This document shows positions 53,752 to 63,831 of a stretch of 64,000 bases of DNA, piece by piece. Source of the stretch: Rhodovulum sulfidophilum DSM 1374 (GTDB taxonomy: Bacteria; Pseudomonadota; Alphaproteobacteria; Rhodobacterales; Rhodobacteraceae); the NCBI RefSeq assembly GCF_001633165.1, contig NZ_CP015418.1:2046001-2110000 (forward strand), read 5' to 3'. The position numbers and the translations under genes are program-made. Under the pieces are notes generated by a model. It was not told the DNA's origin and did no database searches. It was given only the letters and a program-made list of their open reading frames with translations. Position 1 is the first letter of the stretch. Every line of letters begins with the position of its first letter.

Positions 53752-54369
53752 ATGCATATCGTGGACGGGGCGCTGGCGGCGCCCGTTGTGATCGGCGGCG
53801 CGGTGCTGGCTGCGGGGGGCCTGGCGCGCGGCCTGCGCGACCTGACGCTGGAAAAGATCCCCGCTGCCGGGATGCTCTCGGCCAGCTTCTTCGTGGCCTC
53901 GCTGATCCATGTGCCCATCGGCCCGTCCTCGGTGCACCTGATCCTGAACGGTCTGGCCGGGCTGGTGCTCGGCTGGGCCGCCTTTCCGGCGCTGTTCGTG
54001 GGGCTTCTGCTGCAGGCCGTCTTCTTCGGCTTCGGCGGGCTGACGGTCTTGGGGGTCAATACGCTCGACATCGCCTTGCCCGCGGTGATCGTGCATTACA
54101 TCTGCCGCCACGGGATCGCGACCGGCAGCCCGCGCATCGCCGCGATCTGGGGCGGCATCGGCGGCGCGCTTGCCATCGCGCTGACCGCCGCCTGCGTCGC
54201 CCTGGCGCTCGCGCTCAGCGGTGCGGCCTTCATTCCGGCGGCCAAGCTCGTCCTCCTCGCCCATGTTCCGGTGATGGCGATCGAGGGGCTGCTGAGTGCC
54301 GCTGCCGTCTATCTGGCCATCCAGGTCAAGCCCGATCTCTTTCTCAGCCTGCAAGGACCCGTCCGATGA
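53752..54369 (+). CDS. cbiM: Cobalt ECF transporter S-component CbiM
   Basis: A protein of 205 residues with six to seven spans. The N-terminus MHIVDGALAAP matches the metal-coordinating M-H-I-x-D-G of CbiM, and PIGPSSVHLILNGLAGLVLGW and AIVHYICR also fit. It binds Co2+ and, with CbiQO, imports it. Overlaps cbiL by 4 nt. Confidence 0.94.
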   Translation: MHIVDGALAAPVVIGGAVLAAGGLARGLRDLTLEKIPAAGMLSASFFVASLIHVPIGPSSVHLILNGLAGLVLGWAAFPALFVGLLLQAVFFGFGGLTVLGVNTLDIALPAVIVHYICRHGIATGSPRIAAIWGGIGGALAIALTAACVALALALSGAAFIPAAKLVLLAHVPVMAIEGLLSAAAVYLAIQVKPDLFLSLQGPVR

Positions 54370-55049
54370 TCCGCCCTGTTTTCCTGACCCTGGCGCTTGT
54401 TCTGGCGCCCTTGCCCGCGCTTGCGCATAAGGTGATCGCGGCGGTCTATGCCGATGGCGCCCTGATCGAGGGCGAGGTCGGATTTTCCAATGGCGACATG
54501 GCTGCGGATGCCACCGTCGCGGTGTCCGATCCCGAGGGCAATCCGCTGGGCGAGACCGCCACCGATGCCGATGGGATGTTCACCTTCCGCCCGAGCGTGG
54601 CGGTGGCCCATGTCTTCCACGCCGATCTGGGCGCGGGCCATGTGGCCGAGGTCACTATGAGCGCCGAGGACGTCGCCGCGATCCTCGACAGCCCGGCGGC
54701 CCGCGCCGCCGCTGAAGCCGCGGCCGATACCGGGGGCATTCCCGGGGCCGGGCAGGCCGAGGCGGCTTCGGACGGGGGCAACCCCTCGACCTTCCCGCTG
54801 GACGCGGCCTCCGGGACGGCGGCTGTCGGCTCTTCGGCGGTGCCGCTGACCGCCGCGCCCGGGCTGAGCGACGCCGACAAGGCGGCCGTGGCGAAGATCG
54901 TGCGCGACGAGATGCGGCCGCTGCGGCGCGAGATCGCCGCCTATCGCGAGAAGAACGACCTTCAGTCGATCCTCGGCGGCATCGGCTATATCGTGGGCAT
55001 CTTCGGGCTCGGCTTCTATGTGGCGGCGCGGCGGCGGATGAAGGGCTAG
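54366..55049 (+). CDS. cbiL: Cobalt transporter accessory protein CbiL (NikL-like)
   Basis: A protein of 227 residues. Signal peptide IRPVFLTLALVLAPLPALAHK; a beta-rich domain (VIAAVYADGALIEGEVGFSNGDMAADATVAVSDPEGNPLGETATDADGMFTFRPS); an Ala-rich linker; and a C-terminal transmembrane span (LGGIGYIVGIFGLGFYVAARRR). Mature start AHK again exposes a His. It is the second periplasmic accessory of the CbiKMLQO system. Confidence 0.87.
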   Translation: MIRPVFLTLALVLAPLPALAHKVIAAVYADGALIEGEVGFSNGDMAADATVAVSDPEGNPLGETATDADGMFTFRPSVAVAHVFHADLGAGHVAEVTMSAEDVAAILDSPAARAAAEAAADTGGIPGAGQAEAASDGGNPSTFPLDAASGTAAVGSSAVPLTAAPGLSDADKAAVAKIVRDEMRPLRREIAAYREKNDLQSILGGIGYIVGIFGLGFYVAARRRMKG

Positions 55050-55053
55050 TCCG

Positions 55054-55824
55054 GTGTCCGAGATCCTGACGGCCGGCCGGTCCGGGCCGGGCGCGGCACT
55101 TGACGGTATCGATCCCCGCGCGCGTGTGATAGGCGCGGGGGCCTTCGCCTGTGTCACGGTCGCCTGTTCCTGGCTACCGGTGCTCTTGGCCGCGCTGATG
55201 CTTGCGCTCGGGCTGATGGCGCTGTCGGGCCGGCCGGTCGGGGCCACGCTCCGGCGGATGGCGGCGATGGACGGGTTCATCTTCCTGCTGGTCGCCATGC
55301 TGCCCTTCACCACGCCCGGCGCGCCGGTCTTCACGCTCTGGGGGTTCGACGCCTCGCGCGAGGGGCTGGTCCATGCCGCGAGGATCCTGCTGACCGCCAA
55401 TGCCGTGGTGCTGGCGCTTCTGTCGCTGGTCGGCACGCTCGAGCCGGTGACCATGGGGCAGGCGTTGCACCGTCTCGGCGCGCCCGACCGGCTGGTGCAT
55501 CTGCTTCTGTTCACTATCCGCTATATCGAGGTGCTGCGCGCCGAATATCTGCGGCTGCGCCGGGCGATGAAGGTCCGCTGCTTCCGGCCCGGCACCTCCT
55601 GGCACAGCTATCGCAGCCTCGGCTATCTGGTCGGCATGATGCTGGTCCGCGCGGTCGAGCGTTCGGAACGGGTGCTGGCGGCGATGAAATGCCGGGGTTT
55701 CTCGGGCCGGATGCCGGTCCTGTCCTCCTTGGCCTACGGGAGGCGCGATGCGGTCTTCGGCGCCGGGCTGGGAGTGCTGCTTCTGGCCATGATCCTGGCG
55801 GAGCTGGCCCATGTCCTTGTTTGA
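55054..55824 (+). CDS. cbiQ: Cobalt ECF transporter transmembrane component CbiQ
   Basis: A protein of 256 residues with GTG start. About five membrane spans and CbiQ coupling motifs ARG-type: RLRRAMKVRCFRPG and ERVLAAMKCRGFSGRM. It couples CbiM to the ATPase CbiO in the inner membrane. Overlaps cbiO by 14 nt and begins 4 nt after cbiL. Confidence 0.92.
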   Translation: MSEILTAGRSGPGAALDGIDPRARVIGAGAFACVTVACSWLPVLLAALMLALGLMALSGRPVGATLRRMAAMDGFIFLLVAMLPFTTPGAPVFTLWGFDASREGLVHAARILLTANAVVLALLSLVGTLEPVTMGQALHRLGAPDRLVHLLLFTIRYIEVLRAEYLRLRRAMKVRCFRPGTSWHSYRSLGYLVGMMLVRAVERSERVLAAMKCRGFSGRMPVLSSLAYGRRDAVFGAGLGVLLLAMILAELAHVLV

Positions 55825-56461
55825 GATCGACGGGCTCGTCTTCGGCTATCCCGGTCGGCCCGCGATCCTGCAGGGGGCGGGGCTGAGGCTCGAGGCGGGC
55901 CAGCGCCTGTCGATCGCGGGCGCGAACGGGTCGGGCAAGTCGACGCTTCTGCATCTGATGGTGGGGCTGTTGCAGCCGCAGGCGGGCTGCATCCATGCCT
56001 TCGGGCAGGTGCGCCGGGCCGAGGCCGATTTCCATGAGGTGCGCCGCCGGGCGGGGCTGGTGTTCCAGGACCCCGACGATCAGCTATTCTGCCCCACCGT
56101 GGCCGAGGACGTGGCCTTCGGGCCGCTCAATCTGGGGCTCGGGCGCGAGGCGGCGATGGAAACGGTTGAGACGGTTCTGACCCGGCTCGATCTCATGCAT
56201 CTGAAGGACCGGATCACCCATCGGCTTTCCGGCGGCGAGAAGCGGCTGGTCAGCCTTGCCGCCGTGCTGGCGATGGAGCCCGAGGTGTTGTTGCTCGACG
56301 AGCCCACCAATGCGCTTGACGAGGAGAATGCCGAGCGGCTGGTCGCGATCCTTCAAGGCCTGCCGCAGGCGCTTTTGCTGGTGACCCATGATGCCGAGAT
56401 GCGGGCCCGGATCGCGCCCGAGGGGCTGCGGCTGCAGGCCGGGCGGCTGGTGCCCGCCTGA
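55811..56461 (+). CDS. cbiO: Cobalt ECF transporter ATPase CbiO
   Basis: A protein of 216 residues, shorter than typical CbiO (about 270). Walker A ANGSGKSTLLHL, Q-loop VFQDPDDQLFCPTVAEDVAFGPLNLGLG (the ECF-type Q-loop), signature LSGGEKRLVSLAAVL, Walker B VLLLDEPTNALD, and H-loop VTHDAEMRAR. It powers cobalt uptake. Confidence 0.94.
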   Translation: MSLFEIDGLVFGYPGRPAILQGAGLRLEAGQRLSIAGANGSGKSTLLHLMVGLLQPQAGCIHAFGQVRRAEADFHEVRRRAGLVFQDPDDQLFCPTVAEDVAFGPLNLGLGREAAMETVETVLTRLDLMHLKDRITHRLSGGEKRLVSLAAVLAMEPEVLLLDEPTNALDEENAERLVAILQGLPQALLLVTHDAEMRARIAPEGLRLQAGRLVPA

Positions 56462-56514
56462 ACGCCCGGTCCCTTTTTGAAATACCGGCTTCAGCCGCGT
56501 TTTCAGCCCGGTTT

Positions 56515-57261
56515 TCAGCCCCGCCGCATCAGGTAGATGTCCATCAGCCAGCCATGTCGGGCGCGGGCCTCTTCGCGGGTCTTCAGGATCTCGGGGCCGG
56601 CCTCGGCCAGCGGCCCGGCGATGGCGATTTCCTCCGCCATGCCCAGATAGGCGCCCCACCAGATCCGGATGCCCTCGGGGGCGAGGCTCTGGAAGGCGCA
56701 GCCGCCATCCAGCATCGCCACGACCGTATCGGCGCCCTCGGGCCAGCCATGATCGCGGATCTGCCGCCCGGTGGTGATGACGACCGGCGCGCCGATCTCG
56801 TTCAGGGGGATGCGATGGGCGGCGCACAGCGCCTGGATCGCGGTGATGCCCGGGATGACGGTGATCCTGGGCGCGGGTGACAGCCGTGCCGCGATCCGGA
56901 GCGAGCTGTCATAAAGCGAGGGATCGCCCCAGATCAGCAGCGCCACCTTCCGCGGGGCGGGGCTGGCCGCGGCGACCGTGTCGGTCCAGACCCCGGCAAT
57001 GGCGTCGTGCCAGTCCAGCACGCCCGCGCGGTAATCGCCCGAGGCATCGCGAACGGGCAGGTCGAATTCGGCGATCCGCTCGCTTGCGTCCTCGCCAAGG
57101 ACCCGCGCGCAGATCTGGCGGCGCAGATCGGCGAGGTCGGCCTTGTCGGCGCCCTTGCGCGGGATCAGGATCAGATCGGCGCCCCGGATCGCCTCGGCGG
57201 CCTGGAAGGTCACATGATCGGGATTGCCGGTGCCGATGCCGATCAGGAAAAGCTCATGCAT
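56515..57261 (-). CDS. cobF: Precorrin-6A synthase (deacetylating)
   Basis: A protein of 248 residues. The SAM-methyltransferase start LFLIGIGTGNPDHVTFQAAEAIRGADLILIPRKG is typical of CobF, with LIWGDPSLYDSSLRIAARL, TVIPGITAIQALCAAHRIPLNEIG and MLDGGCAFQSL. It methylates C1 and releases acetate in the aerobic cobalamin path. Overlaps cobA by 8 nt. Confidence 0.94.
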   Translation of the reverse strand: MHELFLIGIGTGNPDHVTFQAAEAIRGADLILIPRKGADKADLADLRRQICARVLGEDASERIAEFDLPVRDASGDYRAGVLDWHDAIAGVWTDTVAAASPAPRKVALLIWGDPSLYDSSLRIAARLSPAPRITVIPGITAIQALCAAHRIPLNEIGAPVVITTGRQIRDHGWPEGADTVVAMLDGGCAFQSLAPEGIRIWWGAYLGMAEEIAIAGPLAEAGPEILKTREEARARHGWLMDIYLMRRG

Positions 57262-57988
57262 TCTCGGGCTCCTCGACCAGCGGTCCGAACAGGATCAGCC
57301 CCGGCGCGGCCGAGCCGGGACCCTCAGTGAGCATCGCCGCCAGCCCCGCGACGGTGGTCCGGGTCAGGGCCTGCTCGGGGGTGCCCACGCCCTCGGCCAG
57401 AAGCGCGGGGGTGTCCGCGGGCAGGCCGCGCGCGATCAATGTCTCGGCCAGATCCGGGAAGGTGCGCTTGCCCATGTAGACGACGGTCGTCGCATGTTCG
57501 TCGGCAAGTGCGGCGATGTCGATGTCGCGCGGCAGGTGGCCGGTCACGTCATGGCCGGTCACGAACTGGATCCGCCGCGCGGTCAGCCGCCGGGTCAGCG
57601 GGATGCCCGCCGCCGCTGCCGCCGCGCAGGCCGAGGTGACGCCGGGGATGACCTCATAGCCGATACCGGCCGCCCGCAGCGCGGTGATTTCCTCTTCGAG
57701 CCGTCCGAACAGGCCGGAATCGCCCGATTTGAGCCGCACCACGCGCTGTCCCGAGGCGGCGTAATCGACCAGCAGGCGGCTGACATGGTCCTGCCTGGGC
57801 GAGGCCCGGCCCGCGCGCTTGCCGACGCCGACGAGGTCCGCGCCGGGCCGGACATGGCCCAGGATCGGCCCCGAAGAGAGATCGTCGAACAGCACCGCAT
57901 CGGCCTTTGACAGCCGGTCGACCGCCTTCAGCGTCAGCAGCTCGGGATCGCCGGGACCGGAACTCACGAAGCTCACGAAACCGCTCAT
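57254..57988 (-). CDS. cobA: Uroporphyrinogen-III C-methyltransferase
   Basis: A protein of 244 residues. SAM site FVSSGPGDPELLTLKAVDRLSKADAVLFDDL, RLKSGDSGLFGRLEEEITALRAAGIGYEVIPGVTSACAAAAAAGIPLTRR and VVYMGKRTFPDLAE. It converts uroporphyrinogen III to precorrin-2. No sirohaem-type CysG fusion domain is present. Overlaps cobB by 4 nt. Confidence 0.95.
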   Translation of the reverse strand: MSGFVSFVSSGPGDPELLTLKAVDRLSKADAVLFDDLSSGPILGHVRPGADLVGVGKRAGRASPRQDHVSRLLVDYAASGQRVVRLKSGDSGLFGRLEEEITALRAAGIGYEVIPGVTSACAAAAAAGIPLTRRLTARRIQFVTGHDVTGHLPRDIDIAALADEHATTVVYMGKRTFPDLAETLIARGLPADTPALLAEGVGTPEQALTRTTVAGLAAMLTEGPGSAAPGLILFGPLVEEPENA

Positions 57989-59301
57989 CTTGGGTCCTCC
58001 GCGATCATGTGAAAGAAGCTGCCCGTCACGGGGCCGCGCCGCGATCCGGTCTCGGCCACCTCCGTGCCATTGGCATCGGTGACGCGGGCAAGCGCCGCGT
58101 CGGGCTGGGCAAGGATCGTCGAATAGTGGAATTCATGGCCCAGCAGCCGGGTGCCGGGGGCATGACCCGGCATCGGTGCCAGAAGCTCGGCCCGGCGATA
58201 GCCCAGATGCAGGCGGCGGCTCTCGAAGCTGGTCGCAAGGCCCAGAAGCCCCGCCATCTGATGCCGGCTGCCATCCTTGTCGATCAGCGCCTCGCCCAGC
58301 ACCATGTAGCCGCCGCATTCGCCATGGACGGGCCGGGTTTCGGCATGGGCGCGGAGGCCGTCGAGAAACCGCGTGGCAGCGGCGATCCGGCCCGCATGCA
58401 GCTCGGGATAGCCGCCGGGCAGCCAGACCAGATCGGCGCCCTCGTCGGGCGCCTCGTCGGCCAGCGGCGAGAAGGGCAGGATCTCGGCCCCTGCCCGGCG
58501 CCAGCCTTCCAGGAGATGCGGATAGGCGAAGGAAAACGCGGCATCGCGGGCCAGCGCGATGCGTTGGGCCGGGGGCGCGGGCCACGGGCCCGGCAGCGCC
58601 TCGGGGCCCGGACGTGCGGCGGCGCGCAGTGCGTCAAGCTCGACATGCTCCGCGACAAAGCGGCCGATGGCCTCGATCCGGGCCTCGAGATCGGCCTGCT
58701 CGCCCGCCTGAACGAGACCCAGATGGCGCTCGGGCAGGGTCAGGTCGGGGCGGCGGGGCAGGGCGCCCAGGACCGCGATGCCGAGACGGTCCATCTCGGG
58801 GCGGATCATCGCCTCGTGGCGGGCGCCCGCGACGCGGTTCAGGATCACGCCCGCGACGGGGGGCGCTTCGGGGTGGCGGGCAAAGCCATGGGCCACCGCC
58901 GCCGCCGATTGCGCCTGCCCCGAGACATCGATCACCAGCACCACCGGCCAGCCGAAGCGCCGCGCCAGTTCGGCGCTGGAGCCATGGCCCGCGACGCCGC
59001 GCGTGAGGGTGCCGTCGTAAAGCCCCATCGCGCCCTCGGCGATCACCAGATCGGCGCCATGGCCCTCGGCCGCCAATGTCGCCAGCAGGCCCTCGCCCAT
59101 CGCCCAAGGGTCGAGATTGTAGGAGGCCCGTCCCGAGGCACGGGCATGGAAGGCCGGGTCGATGTAATCGGGGCCGTTCTTGAAAGGCTGCACGGCAACA
59201 CCCGCCGCGCGGAAGGCCCGCAAGAGCCCCAGCGTGACGGTGGTCTTGCCGCTGCCCGAGGCGGGCGCCGCGATCACCAGACCCGGCGGTCTCTCAGCCA
59301 T
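57985..59301 (-). CDS. cobB: Cobyrinic acid a,c-diamide synthase
   Basis: A protein of 438 residues. N-terminal ATPase [57 protein letters not shown]-terminal glutaminase with Cys in [17 protein letters not shown] and GHEFHYSTI. It amidates carboxyls a and c of hydrogenobyrinate/cobyrinate. The start at MAERPPGLV (59301) overlaps cobM by 8 nt. Confidence 0.95.
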   Translation of the reverse strand: MAERPPGLVIAAPASGSGKTTVTLGLLRAFRAAGVAVQPFKNGPDYIDPAFHARASGRASYNLDPWAMGEGLLATLAAEGHGADLVIAEGAMGLYDGTLTRGVAGHGSSAELARRFGWPVVLVIDVSGQAQSAAAVAHGFARHPEAPPVAGVILNRVAGARHEAMIRPEMDRLGIAVLGALPRRPDLTLPERHLGLVQAGEQADLEARIEAIGRFVAEHVELDALRAAARPGPEALPGPWPAPPAQRIALARDAAFSFAYPHLLEGWRRAGAEILPFSPLADEAPDEGADLVWLPGGYPELHAGRIAAATRFLDGLRAHAETRPVHGECGGYMVLGEALIDKDGSRHQMAGLLGLATSFESRRLHLGYRRAELLAPMPGHAPGTRLLGHEFHYSTILAQPDAALARVTDANGTEVAETGSRRGPVTGSFFHMIAEDPR

Positions 59302-60070
59302 CGCTGCCCGCCCGGGCAGAGCGCGGCCGGAACCGGCGGTCGTAATCGGGATCGTAAAGGCAGCTTTCGTCGAAGCCTTCGGCCCCGAGGCTGCGGCCGA
59401 CAAGGATCAGCGCGGTGCGCTCGATGGCCTCGGGCAGGGCCGCTTCCAGCGTGCCGAGCGTGCCGCGCAGGATCTGCTGGTCGGGCCAGCTGGCGCGGTA
59501 GACGATGGCGGCGGGGCAGTCCGCGCCGTAATGCGGGACAAGATCGGCGACCACCTTGGCGAGGTTGTGGATCGAGAGGTGAATGGCCAGCGTCGCGCCG
59601 GTGGCGGCGAAATTGGCAAGGCTCTCGGCCTCGGGCATCGAGGAGGCACGGCCGGGCGTCCGGGTCAGGACCACCGACTGGGCCAGGCCCGGCAGGGTCA
59701 GCTCGGTCCCGAGCGCGGCGGCGGCGGCGGCAAAGGAGGGCACGCCCGGGGTCACGCTGACCGGGATGCCCAGGGTCTTCAGCCGCCGGATCTGCTCGCC
59801 CATGGCCGACCAAACCGACAGGTCGCCGGAATGCAGCCGGGCGACGTCCTGCCCGGCCTCATGGGCGCGCTTGCATTCGGCGATGATGGCATCGAGATCC
59901 AGCGGCGCGGTGTTCACGATCCGCGCGCCCTCGGGGCAATGGCCGAGGATCTCTTCGGGGACCAGAGATCCGGCATAAAGGCAGACCGGGCAGGCGGCGA
60001 TCAGGTCGCGGCCGCGCAGGGTCAGAAGATCGGGGGCGCCGGGCCCGGCGCCGATGAAATGGACGGTCAT
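59294..60070 (-). CDS. cobM: Precorrin-4 C11-methyltransferase
   Basis: A protein of 258 residues: [96 protein letters not shown], and [12 protein letters not shown]. It methylates C11. Overlaps cobE by 4 nt; the long upstream frame is a shadow. Confidence 0.95.
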   Translation of the reverse strand: MTVHFIGAGPGAPDLLTLRGRDLIAACPVCLYAGSLVPEEILGHCPEGARIVNTAPLDLDAIIAECKRAHEAGQDVARLHSGDLSVWSAMGEQIRRLKTLGIPVSVTPGVPSFAAAAAALGTELTLPGLAQSVVLTRTPGRASSMPEAESLANFAATGATLAIHLSIHNLAKVVADLVPHYGADCPAAIVYRASWPDQQILRGTLGTLEAALPEAIERTALILVGRSLGAEGFDESCLYDPDYDRRFRPRSARAGSDG

Positions 60071-60450
60071 GGCAGGTCTTTCGTTGCGATGGCGCAGGTG
60101 GACATCCGGTCGTTCGATACCCTGCGCGGGGCCAGAAGGCGAGCCCCCTCGCCACAGGCGGCAAGGGCTGCGGCTTCGGCGACCGATCCGGTGCCGCGAT
60201 GGGCGAGGCTGTGCGCCGAGCGGGTCGGGGTGGCGGGGCGTGTCAGCTCGGCCCCGGCGACCGGGCATAGCGGCAGGGCAAGCCGTGCGGCCAATGCGGC
60301 GATCCCGGCCGCGCCCGCCTTGTCGGCCGGGACGGCAAGCGCCGTCAGCCCCGCCGGGCCGCCCGCGCGGTCCAGCGCGTCGGCCAGGCTCGCCTCGGTC
60401 GCGGCGGCGCGAAAGCCGAAGCCCGCGACCCTCACCGCCTTGCCGTCCAT
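60067..60450 (-). CDS. cobE: Cobalamin biosynthesis protein CobE (CbiG C-terminal-like)
   Basis: A protein of 127 residues: [61 protein letters not shown], with [15 protein letters not shown] [27 protein letters not shown]. Resembles the CobE/CbiG_C fold, which is essential in the aerobic path but without a fully assigned reaction. Overlaps cobL by 19 nt. Confidence 0.88.
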   Translation of the reverse strand: MDGKAVRVAGFGFRAAATEASLADALDRAGGPAGLTALAVPADKAGAAGIAALAARLALPLCPVAGAELTRPATPTRSAHSLAHRGTGSVAEAAALAACGEGARLLAPRRVSNDRMSTCAIATKDLP

Positions 60451-61631
60451 TGCACCACCGGATAGGCCGCGCGCCAGCCGCGTTTGCGGCCCAGAGGCCG
60501 GGCCTCGGCCAGCTCGATCCGGAGCAGCTCGCCGCCATGGGCGGCGTGCCACAGGGCCAGCAGCGCTTCCGATTCGAGCGTGACCGCATTGGCGACGATC
60601 CGGGTGCCGGGGGCGAGCCGGTCCCACAGCGCCTGCAGCAGCTCTTGCGAGAGCCCGCCGCCGACGAAGACCGCATCGGGGGCGGCAAGCCCGTCCAGCG
60701 CCTCGGGGGCGCGGCCGGTGACGATGCGCAGCCGCTCGACCCCGAGGGCGGCGGCATTGGCCGCGATGCGCCGGGCGCGCTCGGGATCGACCTCGATCGC
60801 GGTGGCCTGCATCCGCGGATGCCGCGCCAGCCATTCGATCGAGATCGAGCCCGAGCCGCCGCCGATATCCCACAGATGCTCGCCCGGCAGCGGCGCCAGC
60901 GCCGAGAGCGTCAGCGCGCGCATGGGGCGCTTGGTGATCTGTCCGTCATTGTCGAAGAAGGCGTCGGGCCAGCCCGAGGCGGCGGGGATCGCGGGGCCCT
61001 CGCCCGCCAGTTCCAGCGCCACGGCGACCGGATGGGCGATGCCGGTCAGGTCCATGGCGCGGGCGGTCGTCTCGCGGATGCGCTCGCGCGGGCCGCCGAG
61101 GGCTTCCAGCACATGCAGGCGGCTGTCGCCGAAGCCCGCTCCGGTCAGGAAGGCCGCAAACTCGGCCACCGCCGCGCCGTCCTTCAGGGTCACGATGGCC
61201 CGGCTGCCGGGGGCCAGATCCGGCCGCAGCCGGGCGAAGGGCGCGGCATGCAGCCCCGCGCAACGGGTCGTCTCCAGCCGCCAGCCAAGCCGCGCCGCCG
61301 CGAGCGAAAAGACCGAGGGCCCGGGCAGGGCGTGCCAGTCCCCGGGCGCGAAATGCCGCGCGATCACGCTGCCCGCGCCGAACCAGAACGGATCGCCCGA
61401 GGCCAGTACCGCGACCCTGCGCCCGCGCAGACCCTGCAGGATCGGCAGCCCGTCGGCGAAGGGCACCGGCCATTCGATGCGCTCGGCCGCGAGATCCGGC
61501 AAAAGCGCCAGATGGCGGGCCGGACCCATGACGATTTCGGCGGCCTCCAGCGCGCGACGGCTTGCAGGCGGCAGCCCGTCCGGGCCATCTTCGCCCACGC
61601 CCACGATGGTCAGCCACGGAGTCTCAGCCAT
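60432..61631 (-). CDS. cobL: Precorrin-6Y C5,15-methyltransferase (decarboxylating)
   Basis: A protein of 399 residues, two fused domains: an N-terminal CbiE-type methyltransferase ([65 protein letters not shown]) and a C-terminal CbiT-type domain ([59 protein letters not shown]). It methylates C5 and C15 and decarboxylates. Its start codon overlaps that of the divergent cobK. Confidence 0.95.
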   Translation of the reverse strand: MAETPWLTIVGVGEDGPDGLPPASRRALEAAEIVMGPARHLALLPDLAAERIEWPVPFADGLPILQGLRGRRVAVLASGDPFWFGAGSVIARHFAPGDWHALPGPSVFSLAAARLGWRLETTRCAGLHAAPFARLRPDLAPGSRAIVTLKDGAAVAEFAAFLTGAGFGDSRLHVLEALGGPRERIRETTARAMDLTGIAHPVAVALELAGEGPAIPAASGWPDAFFDNDGQITKRPMRALTLSALAPLPGEHLWDIGGGSGSISIEWLARHPRMQATAIEVDPERARRIAANAAALGVERLRIVTGRAPEALDGLAAPDAVFVGGGLSQELLQALWDRLAPGTRIVANAVTLESEALLALWHAAHGGELLRIELAEARPLGRKRGWRAAYPVVQWTARR

Positions 61632-62385
61632 GCATCCCACCCTTCTGATCCTTGGCGGCACCACCGAGGCGACCGCGCTGGCCGCCCGGCTGGCCGGAAC
61701 CGGCATAAGGGCGACCCTGTCGCTGGCTGGCCGGGTGGAAAACCCCAGGGCCCAGCCGATCCCGATGCGGGTGGGCGGCTTTGGCGGCGTGGCGGGCCTG
61801 ATCGCCTATCTGCGCGCCGAGGGTGTGACCCATGTGATCGACGCGACCCATCCCTTCGCCGCCCAGATGAGCCGGAACGCGGCCTCTGCCTGTGCCGCGC
61901 TGGGCCTGCCGCTGGTCGCGCTGACCCGTCCGGCCTGGACACCGCAGCCCGGCGACGACTGGCGCCATGTGGCCGATATCGCGGGCGCGGTCGGGGCGCT
62001 GGCCGGCCCGGCCCGGCGGGTGTTCCTGGCCGTGGGGCGGATGCATCTTCAGGCCTTCGCGGCCCAGCCCCAGCACCGTTACCTGCTGCGCCTGGTCGAT
62101 CGGCCGAACGCCCCGCTGCCCTTGCCGCAGGCGGAGGTCATCGTCTCGCGCGGGCCGTTCACCGAAGCGGATGACCGCGCGCTGATGGAAGGGCATGGCA
62201 CCGAACTGGTGGTCTCGAAGAACGCGGGCGGCACGGGCGCGCGCGCCAAGATCGATGCGGCCCGGGCGCTGGGTTTGCCGGTCCTGATGATCGACCGGCC
62301 CGCGCTGCCCGCAAGGCGGGAGCTGGCCCGGCCCGACGAGGTATTGGGTTGGCTGGCTCATTCCGGGGCGGATCTGGGGGTGTAG
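61630..62385 (+). CDS. cobK: Precorrin-6A reductase
   Basis: A protein of 251 residues: HPTLLILGGTTEATALAARLAGTG, LSLAGRVENP, RVGGFGGVAGLIAYLRAEGVTHVIDATHPFAAQMSRNAASAC, LRPAW-type LTRPAWTPQPGDDW, VFLAVGRMHLQAF, VVSKNAGGTGARAKIDAARALGLPVLMIDRP. It reduces precorrin-6A with NADPH. It is the only cob gene here on the plus strand; its 3' end converges on cobJ (28-nt overlap). Confidence 0.95.
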   Translation: MHPTLLILGGTTEATALAARLAGTGIRATLSLAGRVENPRAQPIPMRVGGFGGVAGLIAYLRAEGVTHVIDATHPFAAQMSRNAASACAALGLPLVALTRPAWTPQPGDDWRHVADIAGAVGALAGPARRVFLAVGRMHLQAFAAQPQHRYLLRLVDRPNAPLPLPQAEVIVSRGPFTEADDRALMEGHGTELVVSKNAGGTGARAKIDAARALGLPVLMIDRPALPARRELARPDEVLGWLAHSGADLGV

Positions 62386-63110
62386 ACCAGCGGCCGCGCG
62401 CCGTCCCGCAACACCCGGGTCAGCGAGGAGCCGACCAGCACCACGGTCCGCATGTCGGCCATCTCGGGCCGGGCCTCGGTCAGGGGCACCACGGTCAGCC
62501 TTTCCTCCGGGGTCGAGACGGCGCGGGCGAAGATCACCGGGCGGTCGTCGCCGCAGGCCTCGCGCAGCAGCTCGAGCACCCGGGCAAAGCCCTCGGGGCG
62601 CGCCTTCGAGCGCGGGTTGTAGAAGGCCATGGCGAAATCGGCCTCGGCCGCCAGCCGGAGGCGCTTTTCGATCAGGGCCCAGGGCTTGAGATTGTCCGAC
62701 AGGTTGATCGCACAGAAATCATGGCCCAAGGGGGCACCGGCGCGGGCGGCGGCGGCCAGCATCGCGGTGATGCCGGGCAGGACCCGGATGTCGAGATCGC
62801 CCCATTCGGGCGCGCCCGCCTCCAGCGCCTCGAAGACGGCGGCGGCCATGGCGAAGACGCCCGGATCGCCCGACGAGACCACCACCACCCGGCGACCCCC
62901 GGCCGCCATCTCCAGCGCGTGGCGGGCGCGGTCGAGCTCGACCCGGTTATCCGAGGCATGCAGCGTCAGCCCCGGACGTTCCGCGACCCGGGCCACATAG
63001 GGGATGTAGCCGACCACGTCGGTGGCCTCGGCCAGCGTTGCGGTGACCTCGGGCGTGACCAGCGCCTCGGCGCCCGGGCCGAGGCCTGCGATGGCGACCC
63101 AGCCGGTCAT
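62358..63110 (-). CDS. cobJ: Precorrin-3B C17-methyltransferase
   Basis: A protein of 250 residues. IAGLGPGAEALVTPEVTATLAEATDVVGYIPYVARV, VVVSSGDPGVFAMAAAVFEAL, RVLPGITAMLAAAARAGAPLGHDFCAINLSDNLKPW, and FYNPRSKAR. It methylates C17 and contracts the ring. Overlaps cobI by 4 nt. Confidence 0.95.
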   Translation of the reverse strand: MTGWVAIAGLGPGAEALVTPEVTATLAEATDVVGYIPYVARVAERPGLTLHASDNRVELDRARHALEMAAGGRRVVVVSSGDPGVFAMAAAVFEALEAGAPEWGDLDIRVLPGITAMLAAAARAGAPLGHDFCAINLSDNLKPWALIEKRLRLAAEADFAMAFYNPRSKARPEGFARVLELLREACGDDRPVIFARAVSTPEERLTVVPLTEARPEMADMRTVVLVGSSLTRVLRDGARPLVYTPRSAPE

Positions 63111-63829
63111 GGCCGCCGCCCCTGGCCATGGACCAGAACTATCGAGAAATAGGGGGCGGTCCGGCCGGGATAGTCGGCAAGCCGGGTCACGGTCTGGCCC
63201 GGCATCGCGGCATATTCGACGATCCAGGCATCCTCGGCCCGGCCCGCCAGCAAAAGCGCGCGGCGCAGCTTGCCCAGATGGCGGCCCATCTTCATCACCA
63301 CCACCGCATCGGCGGCCTTGATGCCCCGGACCAGAACCTCTTCGGGCAGGGTGCCGGGCAGGACCGACATCACGTCATCGCCCCAGGTGATCGGCGCGCC
63401 GGAGGCGGTCCAGGCTGCCGACATGCCGGTGATGCCGGGCACCACCTCGACCGCGACATCGTCCTTGAGCCGGGTATAGAGATGCATGAACGAGCCGTAG
63501 AAGAACGGGTCGCCCTCGCAAAGCACGACCACGTCCTCGCCGGCCTCGGCCAGCGCCTTCAGCCGCGCGGTGCTGTCGGCATAGAAGGCCGCGAGGATCT
63601 CGTTGTAGCGCGGATCGTCGAAGGGGATCTCGGTGGTGACCGGGTATTCCATCGGGTGTTCGGTCGCGCCCTCGGGGATCAGATCGGCCACGATCGAGCG
63701 GGCCTTTCCTTCGCAGCCCGCCTTGCGGAAGAAGGCGACATGGCGGGCGCCGCGCAGCAGCCGGTCGGCGCGGACGGTCATCAGATCGGGATCGCCGGGG
63801 CCCAGCCCCAGACCGTAGACGGTGGCCAT
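63107..63829 (-). CDS. cobI: Precorrin-2 C20-methyltransferase
   Basis: A protein of 240 residues: VYGLGLGPGDPDLMTVRADRLLRGARHVAFFRKAG, VVLCEGDPFFYGSFMHLYTRL, VVPGITGMSAAWTASGAPITWGDDVMSVLPGTL and VVMKMGRHLGKLRRAL. It methylates C20. The start at 63829 is chosen over 63835 because AGGA is then about eight bases upstream. It follows cobH after 2 nt. Confidence 0.94.
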   Translation of the reverse strand: MATVYGLGLGPGDPDLMTVRADRLLRGARHVAFFRKAGCEGKARSIVADLIPEGATEHPMEYPVTTEIPFDDPRYNEILAAFYADSTARLKALAEAGEDVVVLCEGDPFFYGSFMHLYTRLKDDVAVEVVPGITGMSAAWTASGAPITWGDDVMSVLPGTLPEEVLVRGIKAADAVVVMKMGRHLGKLRRALLLAGRAEDAWIVEYAAMPGQTVTRLADYPGRTAPYFSIVLVHGQGRRP

Positions 63830-63831
63830 GG

